The position numbers and the translations under genes were made by a program. The notes beneath the pieces are model-generated. The model had not been told where the DNA came from. It was given only the letters and a program-made list of their open reading frames with translations, and ran no database searches. Of a DNA stretch of 64,000 bases, positions 24,880-33,191 are shown piece by piece (positions within the stretch are counted from its first letter, which is position 1; each line of letters opens with the position of its first letter). This DNA comes from Rhodoluna lacicola (GTDB lineage Bacteria; Actinomycetota; Actinomycetes; Actinomycetales; Microbacteriaceae): NCBI RefSeq assembly GCF_000699505.1, contig NZ_CP007490.1, positions 372,001 through 436,000 on the forward strand. Direction: 5' to 3'.

Positions 24880-27800
24880 ATGAGGGTGACTACGGTTTTT
24901 GCGTCTCCGGGCGCGGGCAAAACAACCGAGGTCAAACGCCGGTTCTTAAGCGCCATTGAATCTGGCCTCTCCCCAGATCAGGTTTTGGTGATTGCGGCCA
25001 GCCGTGAGGCGGCCAACACTCTGCGCGATGATCTAGCGCTAAGCCTGCAGCAGGCAGTTCCTGGCTCACTGGCTCGCACACTGAGCTCATTTGCCTATGC
25101 GGTACTACGGGTCAAGGCCATTGCGGCTGGAGAGGTGCCCCCTGAACTAATCAGCGGAAGTGAGCAGGATCGAATTCTGGCCGAAATCATCAATGGACGG
25201 TTGGCGGCAGGAATTGGTGATGCTTGGCCCAAGCAGATAAATGCCCAGGTTATGCAACTAAACGGCTTCCGTGCCGAACTGCGAGACCTAATCACAGCCT
25301 GTCTAGAGCACGGTGTGAACCCCGATGAACTTAGCGGCCTTGGTAGACAGCACCAGAAACCGGAGTGGACAGCCGCGGCTGAGCTGCTCGAAGAGTACCT
25401 TCAGAAATTGTCGGCAGTTGAGTTCGAAAGTCGATACGACACGACCATGTTGCTTCGTGAAGCTGCCGATTGGCTTAGCGCGCTCGCCGAATGGCCAAAG
25501 GCAATTGCTGAAGTCAAATTAGTTTTAGTTGATGATGCCCAAGAGCTAACTCCGGCTTCAAGCTATTTTTTGAAGTCACTGACCGCTCGCGGCGCAGATC
25601 TAGTTTTAGTTGGCGACCCCGATGCATCCACGCTTGGTTTTCGTGCCGCTGATCCAAGAGCGATGAGCAATTTGGCGCAAGAAATAGCTCAGTTGCACGG
25701 CGTAGATGTAGAAGAGATATTTTTGCAACCGCAACATGCAATTCGCACGCCGGCGATATCGCGTGTTCTATCAAAAATTAGTGCTCAAATTGACACCGCA
25801 CGTGCTGGGCGTCAGCGCAAGGGCCTTAATCCAAAGCAAGAACTAGTTGATGAAGACACGATGGGGGTTGAGGGCCATGTTTTCAATCAGCCACAGGAAG
25901 AGGTTGCTTGGTTAGCTAGGCGGCTTCGAGAACTTCATCTCTACGAGGGAATCGGCTGGAACGAGATGGCCGTGGTGGCTCGATCAAGAAACCAACTCGA
26001 GCAACTGGCTGTTGATCTAGCCCATGAATCCGTGCCGGTTTCCGTTGCAGGAGCACAGAGCGCACTGCGCGATGAATTTGGTTCAAGAATCTTGTTGCGA
26101 CTTGCCGATGTTTTATTACACCAGCGACCTATCGATGCGAGCCTGGCCGTGGAGCTCCTTAGTTCACCGCTTTGTGGCTTGGATTCACTTGGTCTGCGCA
26201 GGCTTAGACGTGGATTGCGTCGCGAAGAGTTATTGGCTGATGGACTCCGCAATAGCGACGAGCTCTTAGTTGCCCTCTTCGATGCGGTCGGCTCTGTTGT
26301 CACCGTGAAGAGTCAAGAGGGGAAAAAGGTTGATCGGTTTCTGAAGAATTATTTCGCTGCTGCCAAAATTGCCAGTGACCCAAACCAGAGCATTGAAGAC
26401 TTGCTCTGGCAGATTTGGGACTCATCAGGATTGGCAAAATCTTGGCAGGAACTTTCCCGCGGAATCGGTGAGGTTGCCCTTCAGGCGAATCGAAACCTTG
26501 ATTCAGTAGTTTCTTTATTTGCGGCTGCCAATCGCTATGCGGAACGAAACCCCGGCGGTGACCCACGGGTTTTTGTAGATCAACAATTGGCCTTGGGATT
26601 GCCAGAAGACACCTTGGCTCTGAACGATTTACAGAACCGTTCCGTGCTGCTGCTAACTCCGTCGGGTTTAATCGGTCGTCGCTTCCGGGTGGTGGCTACA
26701 CCGCAGTTGGTTGAAGGTGTCTGGCCAAATTTGCGTCCTAGATCTTCGTTGCTGGGAGCCACGCTTCTTGACGCTTTGATGTCTGGGCGAATTGATGATG
26801 TCAAACAGTTGCAGCGCTCTGAATTACCCGATGAATTGCGCATGCTGCACAAGACCGTTGGGTCTGCCATCGAGCGATTGCTAGTGTCGGCAACGAATAC
26901 GGAAGACAATCAAATCTCACAATTTATCGGCTTGATGCTTGGTCAGATTCCTGACACAAGAACATTCAATTCAAATTCACTTACCCTGCGTGGAATGGCT
27001 GGAGCTCTGCGCAGAAAGTTAGCAACCACTCAAGATTCGGCAGAGCAAAGTTATGCCCTTGGCCTCGCGCGACTTGCGCAGGCGGGCATTCCAGGTGCTC
27101 ACCCGGACAGCTGGTACGGGCTTCTGCCGATTTCTACAATCGAACCACTGGCAGACCTAGAAAACGAAGAAGTCACAATTCGTCCGTCGCAACTCGAAAA
27201 CTTCGTGAAGTGCCCGCTGCACTGGTTCCTAAATGCCCACGGCGGTGGCGACAAGACCTTTTCGGCAAATCTTGGATCCCTAGTTCACAAGGCGCTGGAA
27301 TTGGGTGCTGAGGTAAACGAGGAATCGCTTTGGAAACTCGTTGAGTCTAAGTGGCACACTTTGAGTTTTGAATCCGATTGGCTTGAACAAGCTGGGGAAC
27401 GTAAAGCCAAGAAGATGATCGGCAACATGGTGCAGTACCTGCGCAAGTTTGAAGCAGATGGCGCAAGCGTTATTGGTCGCGAAGTAAGTTTTGAATTTGA
27501 AATTGGGAAAGCTCTAGTCCGCGGACAAGTGGACCGGCTTGAACTATATCCCGACGGGCGAGTAATGATCGTGGATCTAAAGACTGGCTCAAAGGCATTC
27601 ACGGCTGAGGAGGCTCGTGAACACGCTCAGCTTGGTCTTTATCAGCTGGCTTTTGAAAATGGTGCTTTTGATTCGGCAAATGGAAACAACGACGTTATCT
27701 GGCCAGCAGATTTTGATCCAAAAACCGCAAAACTCGCTGGCGCAAAGCTACTGCTAGTGAGCGGTGATAAACCAACCGAGCGCGAGCAGCGATCGATTGC

Positions 27801-27972
27801 CGAAGATTCCTCGGCAAAACAAAAATTTGAATCTATAGTTGCGGCGGCCACTCGTGGAATGGCTATGACTGAACAAGTATTTGTGGCGCAGGTTGGCTCT
27901 CATTGCACAAATGAAAATGAGTTTGGCTCCTGCCAGATCCACCTCACTAGGGCGGTGAGCTACGTTGGGTAA
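24880..27972 (+). CDS. adnA: AdnA-type helicase-nuclease subunit
   Basis: A 1030-residue UvrD/Rep-like motor fused to a RecB-family nuclease, matching actinobacterial AdnA of the AdnAB double-strand-break resection machine. Walker A is SPGAGKTT at 9-16 and motif II is the degenerate DDAQE. The C-terminal nuclease has GQVDRLE and IVDLKTG, the PD-(D/E)xK core. A CPLHWF cysteine precedes the nuclease; near the end only two cysteines, 9 residues apart, remain where a CxxC-x5-C cluster is usual. ATG at 24880 is leaderless. It overlaps adnB by 8 nt. Confidence 0.9.
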   Translation: MRVTTVFASPGAGKTTEVKRRFLSAIESGLSPDQVLVIAASREAANTLRDDLALSLQQAVPGSLARTLSSFAYAVLRVKAIAAGEVPPELISGSEQDRILAEIINGRLAAGIGDAWPKQINAQVMQLNGFRAELRDLITACLEHGVNPDELSGLGRQHQKPEWTAAAELLEEYLQKLSAVEFESRYDTTMLLREAADWLSALAEWPKAIAEVKLVLVDDAQELTPASSYFLKSLTARGADLVLVGDPDASTLGFRAADPRAMSNLAQEIAQLHGVDVEEIFLQPQHAIRTPAISRVLSKISAQIDTARAGRQRKGLNPKQELVDEDTMGVEGHVFNQPQEEVAWLARRLRELHLYEGIGWNEMAVVARSRNQLEQLAVDLAHESVPVSVAGAQSALRDEFGSRILLRLADVLLHQRPIDASLAVELLSSPLCGLDSLGLRRLRRGLRREELLADGLRNSDELLVALFDAVGSVVTVKSQEGKKVDRFLKNYFAAAKIASDPNQSIEDLLWQIWDSSGLAKSWQELSRGIGEVALQANRNLDSVVSLFAAANRYAERNPGGDPRVFVDQQLALGLPEDTLALNDLQNRSVLLLTPSGLIGRRFRVVATPQLVEGVWPNLRPRSSLLGATLLDALMSGRIDDVKQLQRSELPDELRMLHKTVGSAIERLLVSATNTEDNQISQFIGLMLGQIPDTRTFNSNSLTLRGMAGALRRKLATTQDSAEQSYALGLARLAQAGIPGAHPDSWYGLLPISTIEPLADLENEEVTIRPSQLENFVKCPLHWFLNAHGGGDKTFSANLGSLVHKALELGAEVNEESLWKLVESKWHTLSFESDWLEQAGERKAKKMIGNMVQYLRKFEADGASVIGREVSFEFEIGKALVRGQVDRLELYPDGRVMIVDLKTGSKAFTAEEAREHAQLGLYQLAFENGAFDSANGNNDVIWPADFDPKTAKLAGAKLLLVSGDKPTEREQRSIAEDSSAKQKFESIVAAATRGMAMTEQVFVAQVGSHCTNENEFGSCQIHLTRAVSYVG

Positions 27973-30900
27973 ATTCAAATTCAGCGCCAACCAGGTTTAC
28001 CAGGTAATAAAGCCTTATACATTGACCGCTCAGCAGGCTTCAGCCGTCGAGCAGGCCAGAGTTGATTCGCCCACCTTGGTCGTTGCCGGTGCGGGCAGTG
28101 GCAAAACTGAGCTAATGGCCGTTCGCGTGCTCTGGCTAGTGGCCAATGGTTTTGCTAAGCCCGAGGAAATTCTGGGATTAACCTTTACCCGAAAGGCCGC
28201 GGCTGAATTAAGTAAACGCATTTATGAAAGCCTGCTCAAATTACGAGACAGCCAAATGTGGCCCGAAGATTTGGATTACGACTTCACCGCACCGACTATT
28301 TCCACCTACAACGCCTACGCAAATAACTTGTTTCGCGATCATGCACTTTCAATCGGTTACGAGCCTGAGGCGGCACTACTGACTGAAGCAGCCGCATATC
28401 AGTTGGCGCGAGAGGTGATTCTGAAGCAGGGATCGCAAATCGACGGTCGGATTGCCGATCTGGATCAAAATCTAAATTCAATCGTCGAAAATGTGCTGGC
28501 CTTAGCGCAGAGCATGAATGACAACCTGGCAAACTCCAATCAGGTAGAGGCGTTGCTCAACGAGGTAATTGAGTCGGTCAGTGATTTACCAAAGAAGGCC
28601 GGTGGAACAGATAAGTCACAGTTTGCCTACATGTCTTCGAGTCTGCAGCCACTTGCTATCACCCCAATCTTGGCCAAGCTTGCTGATGCATATCGTGCCG
28701 AGAAGATGCGGCAGGGATTTGTTGACTATTCTGACCAGGTTGCGTTGGCCGAGCTTGCAGTTCGAGAAGTTCCTGCGCTTCGTGAACGAGAACGCAGCCT
28801 GCACACTCAGGTTCTGCTTGACGAGTATCAGGACACTTCTTATCTGCAGACGCGCCTGCTACAGAATCTATTTGCGGGGACATCGGTATTTGCCGTAGGC
28901 GATCCAAACCAATCAATTTATGGTTGGCGCGGTGCGAGCGCTTCTAATTTAAGATCTTTCTTCAAGGACTTCCAAGCCCCAGATGAAGCCGTGCCATTTG
29001 AACTTTCGACCTCGTGGCGCAACCCCACCTCAGTGCTATCTCTAGCAAATCACCTGATTGATTCACTAAAGGTTGTGGAATTGCAGCCGGCACCTTCAGC
29101 ATTAGCCGGTCAGGTGTCAGTGGAGTTTGCTCAGGATTTAAATCTGGAGGCGCAAGCTGTAGCTGCGTGGTTTAAACAACGCATGAGCGCAGACAAGACC
29201 GGTGCGCTGCTAATGCGCAAGCGCAGTCAAATGCCATTATTTGTGTCCGCTTTAGAAGACCAGGGTATTGAAGTAGAAGTTATTGGTTTGGGTGGTCTGC
29301 TTGAGGTGCCAGAGGTTGTAGACCTAGTAAGTGCACTTCGAGTAATACACAATCCGGCCGCTGGAACTCAGCTAATTCGTCTGCTGGCGGGACCGCGTTG
29401 GCGGATTGGTGCAAAGGATCTTGAGCGGCTACACCGCTACGCAAGTCGCAAGGCGCGGTTAGAAGAAGAACTCAGAGCAAAAATACAAGAGGGGCTGGCC
29501 CCCGAGGATTCGCTCTCAATTGTTGACGCACTGGATCTAATCCTTGATGAAAAGGAACCAGAAAAAATTGGCTTTAGTGATGTTGGTTTGCCTCGACTAA
29601 AAGATGCTGCACGTTTGCTGCGCGCAATGCGGCAACAAACTGGAATGTCACTGGTTGAATTTGTCCGTTCCGTGGAGCAGGAGCTTTGGCTAGATATTGA
29701 AGTTCAGGCAAATCCAAGACGCAAAAATCCAATGGCACATTTGAACGCTTTTGCCGCAATCGTCGCAGGTTATTCGGCAAGCAACAATCAACCTCACTTA
29801 GGCGGTTTCCTTAACTGGCTTGAATTTGCTGACGAACGAGAGAGATTTGAGGTCCCCAGCACCAACCCTGAGCGCGGTGTGGTGCAGATACTGACCATTC
29901 ACGCGGCTAAAGGATTGGAATGGGACCACGTTGCGGTTGCCAATCTAATCGATGGCGATTTTCCAAGTTCCGGCAAAGGTTCATCGGGTTGGCTTGGCGT
30001 GGGTAAATTGCCTTTTCCATTGCGCGGTGACAGCGCTTCACTTCCGGTTTGGAATTACAAGAATCACTCAGCGCAGCCTGATGTAAAAAAGAGCATCGAC
30101 GAATTCAAAGAGCAGATGCGATTGCACCTATTGAACGAAGAGCTTCGACTGATGTATGTGGCAGTCACTAGACCCAAAGCTGAACTTTTATTGACCGGCT
30201 CCTACTGGAAACCCGGGAACAAGAGCCCGCGTAAGCCCTCTCAGTTTCTTCTCTCGGCCTGCGAAAAATTGCAGCTTGAAATTCCAGAGCAAATGTCCCA
30301 AGTGAATCCGCTTGAAGAGATTGAAGTTATTGAGAGCTGGCCGCTTGATCCGCTGGGAGAGCGGCATCGCAAAGACGTTGCACGCGCAGCTTCAGAGACC
30401 CTTGCAAATATTGAGACTCTGGCCAGCAAGGTTCAAGCTATTCAGCTCGGAGATCAAATCCAGAACGACATCACTCTCTTGCTAGCTGAACGGGAAGCTG
30501 CAATTGCAGAACTAGACAACGTCCAGTTGCCGGTCAGAATTCCTGCGTCAAGTTTCAAAGATTACCTAGCCGATTACGATGAGGTGGCCGCGAGGTTGCG
30601 CAGGCCCATGCCGCAGCCGCCTTATAAGCAGACTCGTACCGGTACGCTTTTCCACAGCTGGGTAGAGGCGCAATTTGGTGCAGGAGCGCTGGCTGGGCAA
30701 TTAAAGGATCAGCCACAATCGGCTGACGGCGGTCCTGAATCGCTAGCGATAGAAGATATTGAGCAGCTCAAGAAAAATTTTGCAGCATCAAGATTTGCCA
30801 AGCTCAAGCCAGTTGACATCGAACGCGAAATTCAACTGACCATTGGTGAAAACACTTTTATATGTAAGTTGGACGCAGTATTCAAGACTGAATCAGGCTA

Positions 30901-31129
30901 TGAGATCGTTGACTGGAAGACTGGCAAGTCGCCAAAGAATGAGGAAGATCAAAAGCTGAAGACTTTGCAGCTTGCTCTATATCGAATGGCGTACTCACGC
31001 TTCACGGGGATTCCGCTGGAGCAAATATCGGTGAGTTTCTACTTCGTTGGCGAAGATAAAGAGATCAAGCCGACTGTTGTGCCAGACGAAGAGGAACTGC
31101 TTGAGCTTTGGGGCAAGGTAAACGCTTAA
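27965..31129 (+). CDS. adnB: AdnB-type helicase-nuclease subunit
   Basis: A 1054-residue SF1A helicase-nuclease, partner of AdnA. It has the Q motif TLTAQQASAVEQA, Walker A GAGSGKT, Ia TFTRKAAAEL, motif II LLDEYQDT, III GDPNQSIYGWRGA, V TIHAAKGLEWD and VI MYVAVTRPK. The nuclease domain with EIVDWKTGKSP lies near 980. The active motor of mycobacterial AdnAB is in AdnB, consistent with the intact motifs here. TTG at 27965 overlaps the end of adnA, with GGTGAG 5 nt upstream. Confidence 0.92.
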   Translation: MGKFKFSANQVYQVIKPYTLTAQQASAVEQARVDSPTLVVAGAGSGKTELMAVRVLWLVANGFAKPEEILGLTFTRKAAAELSKRIYESLLKLRDSQMWPEDLDYDFTAPTISTYNAYANNLFRDHALSIGYEPEAALLTEAAAYQLAREVILKQGSQIDGRIADLDQNLNSIVENVLALAQSMNDNLANSNQVEALLNEVIESVSDLPKKAGGTDKSQFAYMSSSLQPLAITPILAKLADAYRAEKMRQGFVDYSDQVALAELAVREVPALRERERSLHTQVLLDEYQDTSYLQTRLLQNLFAGTSVFAVGDPNQSIYGWRGASASNLRSFFKDFQAPDEAVPFELSTSWRNPTSVLSLANHLIDSLKVVELQPAPSALAGQVSVEFAQDLNLEAQAVAAWFKQRMSADKTGALLMRKRSQMPLFVSALEDQGIEVEVIGLGGLLEVPEVVDLVSALRVIHNPAAGTQLIRLLAGPRWRIGAKDLERLHRYASRKARLEEELRAKIQEGLAPEDSLSIVDALDLILDEKEPEKIGFSDVGLPRLKDAARLLRAMRQQTGMSLVEFVRSVEQELWLDIEVQANPRRKNPMAHLNAFAAIVAGYSASNNQPHLGGFLNWLEFADERERFEVPSTNPERGVVQILTIHAAKGLEWDHVAVANLIDGDFPSSGKGSSGWLGVGKLPFPLRGDSASLPVWNYKNHSAQPDVKKSIDEFKEQMRLHLLNEELRLMYVAVTRPKAELLLTGSYWKPGNKSPRKPSQFLLSACEKLQLEIPEQMSQVNPLEEIEVIESWPLDPLGERHRKDVARAASETLANIETLASKVQAIQLGDQIQNDITLLLAEREAAIAELDNVQLPVRIPASSFKDYLADYDEVAARLRRPMPQPPYKQTRTGTLFHSWVEAQFGAGALAGQLKDQPQSADGGPESLAIEDIEQLKKNFAASRFAKLKPVDIEREIQLTIGENTFICKLDAVFKTESGYEIVDWKTGKSPKNEEDQKLKTLQLALYRMAYSRFTGIPLEQISVSFYFVGEDKEIKPTVVPDEEELLELWGKVNA

Positions 31130-32166
31130 AAAAGTTCGCTGTCTGGTTTTCCGGGCAAGTCAATCGGACGCGTCGCAACGTCTTGAATCGGTGCAACAAA
31201 AGATTCAGCAGCCGCAATCGGCGCCGCCTGTTTAGCGACTAGCCTGCCCACTGCTCCCGTTGAGACATCTTCGGCGAGTCCTTCAAGCATTAGTACAGCC
31301 TCGTCGATGATGTCTTGATTCTTTTTTCCAATGCCGAACATTAACCATCGTGCAAATTCAAACTCGCTATAAAGGGTGGCTCGCAGAAGTAATGCGTCAT
31401 CTACTTGATTGTGGGCCTGTCGGTACACGTCAATGATGCTTTCGGATAGTTCATGAATTCCGGCACCAATAATCCACGCTAAGTCTTCTGCCGGATCTGA
31501 AACTCGCAGGGTGCTCCAACCTAGAACACCGGACACTTCGTCGTCGAGAGTTAGGAAGGTCTCGCCGTTTAGGCCACCGTGCACAACAGTTGGCTTGAAT
31601 CGGAACAGACTTGTATCCTCTAGCGCCTGTTCCCATCGCGACAGAAGCACCGATGGGACTTTGCCGGTAGCGGCAAAGCGATCAAGCTCGGCAACGCGTC
31701 CGCGAACAATCTCTGCCGGCCCGAAGGATGCCAAATGGGCGTTCTCAATGAGCGCAACGTCAAGATTGTGGATGGCTGCAATTGCGCGCGCGATATTTGC
31801 CGATAGCACCGTGTCAGCGCCAACCATTGAGATGTCGGTTTGGTTTCCGTATACGAATTCAAAAACCAGTGCCCGGGCGCCTTTTTCGTCTTTAGTTTCT
31901 CCAACCAGATTTGTCACCTTGAACGGTAGGCGCATGCGATCGACCTTGGTTAGGGCTTTGAGGGCACGCAGCTCCACCTCTTGCTCGGCCCCTGCAGACT
32001 GCGAGGTAGCCACCCGAATCACATAGTGTTCGCCGGTAGTGCTGGTGAGCAGTGCGGTCTCAAATGCCCCGCTGCTGCCAGTCGAGAGTCCCTTTACCTC
32101 GGTGAAGTTAAGTTGTGGAGCGGCCGCTTTCGCAAGCGCCGCTAAAATCAAGGGAGATCTGGCCAT
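31126..32166 (-). CDS. APH-fold phosphotransferase-like protein, probable pseudokinase
   Basis: A 346-residue protein with the aminoglycoside/macrolide phosphotransferase fold: an N-lobe with STGSSGAFETALL and VIRVATS, a helical C-lobe and the Brenner-type loop at 196-205. There the usual HGDxxxxN reads HGGLNGETF, so the catalytic Asp is Gly198 and the metal-ligand Asn is Thr203. The DFG-like Asp is also lost (VLGWS, Gly216). The family's helical segment DPAEDLAWI is kept. Catalysis is therefore unlikely; it may bind a ligand or partner. The ATG overlaps the nudC ATG on the opposite strand. Its 3' end overlaps adnB by 4 nt. Confidence 0.8.
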   Translation of the reverse strand: MARSPLILAALAKAAAPQLNFTEVKGLSTGSSGAFETALLTSTTGEHYVIRVATSQSAGAEQEVELRALKALTKVDRMRLPFKVTNLVGETKDEKGARALVFEFVYGNQTDISMVGADTVLSANIARAIAAIHNLDVALIENAHLASFGPAEIVRGRVAELDRFAATGKVPSVLLSRWEQALEDTSLFRFKPTVVHGGLNGETFLTLDDEVSGVLGWSTLRVSDPAEDLAWIIGAGIHELSESIIDVYRQAHNQVDDALLLRATLYSEFEFARWLMFGIGKKNQDIIDEAVLMLEGLAEDVSTGAVGRLVAKQAAPIAAAESFVAPIQDVATRPIDLPGKPDSELF

Positions 32167-33190
32167 GAAAATTAGGTTAGACAAAAATTACGCCTTAGCC
32201 ATGTACCGCCACGCGAACAGAGAAGCCATGCACGAAGCATTAGATCTACCGCTAGCTCGCTCCGCCGTTGATCGCGACTACCTATCACGCAGCCTGCCAG
32301 ACCTGTTTGAGAGTTTGGCATCGCTTGCAAGCACCCGGATTTTGCCTGTCTACGACGGCAAGGTTTTACTAACCGGCGCAGCAAACGATCCAAAGCCTGA
32401 GCTGCGACTATTCAACACCGATGAGATCACCAGCTTTGAGTATCTTGCCTATTTAGGTAAAACGGTGGGCGCTGCCGAATTGCCAGATGATTCTGCAATT
32501 GTGCTTGCAGTTCTTGAAGAAGAATCAGCTTTGGCGATTGAGCCGAACTTAGAAAATTGGCACGTGCTGCGTCGCACCGGGGCCGGTTTGAGTGATTTAG
32601 GCGCTGGAATATACGCGCAGGCACTTGCGCTCTATAACTGGAATCGCACTCACGGTTTCTGTCCTAAGTGCGGTGCCGCCACCGAACTTATTCAGGCCGG
32701 CTGGGTAAGGCTATGTCCTACTGATGCCCACGAAATTTACCCACGTACCGACCCTGCCATCATCGTGAACGTGATTGATGAGCATGATCGAATCTTGCTT
32801 GGTTCGCAGGGGGTCTGGGAAGAAAATCGATGGTCGATTTTGGCTGGTTTTGTTGAGGCAGGTGAGTCACTCACCGCCGCTGTGATTCGCGAGATTTACG
32901 AAGAAGCCGGAGTTCGAGTTGTTGAGCCAAAATATCTAGCCAGCCAGGCTTGGCCTTTTCCTTATTCGCTGATGCTTGGCTTTACCGCAAAGGTTGATCC
33001 AAAATTTTCTGGCACTGCTTTGATTCCCGATGGCGAAGAGATTGAAAAACTGCGTTGGTTTAGTCGCGAGGACATCCTTCGCGAGGCCCACGAACTTTTG
33101 CTTCCAGGTCGCATGACAATATCGCGAGCGATGATTGAGCACTGGTTCGGCGGCGAAATAGTGTCTGCTACAGAAAAAGGCATTCAGTAA
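32165..33190 (+). CDS. nudC: NADH pyrophosphatase NudC
   Basis: A 341-residue Nudix hydrolase acting on NAD(H) and possibly on NAD-capped RNA. The Nudix box reads GFVEAGESLTAAVIREIYEEAG, and the family hallmark SQAWPFP follows. The zinc site keeps FCPKCG and RLCP, but the fourth ligand position is Asp (CPTD). ATG at 32165 is chosen because AAGGGAG lies about 9 nt upstream and TAAAAT further up; the frame is open 42 codons more inside the APH-fold gene. Followed by uvrD2 after one base. Confidence 0.9.
   Translation: MKIRLDKNYALAMYRHANREAMHEALDLPLARSAVDRDYLSRSLPDLFESLASLASTRILPVYDGKVLLTGAANDPKPELRLFNTDEITSFEYLAYLGKTVGAAELPDDSAIVLAVLEEESALAIEPNLENWHVLRRTGAGLSDLGAGIYAQALALYNWNRTHGFCPKCGAATELIQAGWVRLCPTDAHEIYPRTDPAIIVNVIDEHDRILLGSQGVWEENRWSILAGFVEAGESLTAAVIREIYEEAGVRVVEPKYLASQAWPFPYSLMLGFTAKVDPKFSGTALIPDGEEIEKLRWFSREDILREAHELLLPGRMTISRAMIEHWFGGEIVSATEKGIQ
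32167..32179 (-). promoter_or_regulatory. leaderless promoter of the APH-fold gene
   Basis: Minus-strand TAACCT (32179-32174) plus 7 nt precedes ATG at 32166. It lies inside the first codons of nudC. Confidence 0.5.
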
Positions 33191-33191
33191 G

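Noticed and set aside
24841-31129. AdnA-AdnB as a possible new defence system
   Set aside because: The two proteins match the known actinobacterial AdnAB resection complex and sit in its usual neighbourhood (DUF3107, nudC, uvrD2), so housekeeping repair is the simpler reading.
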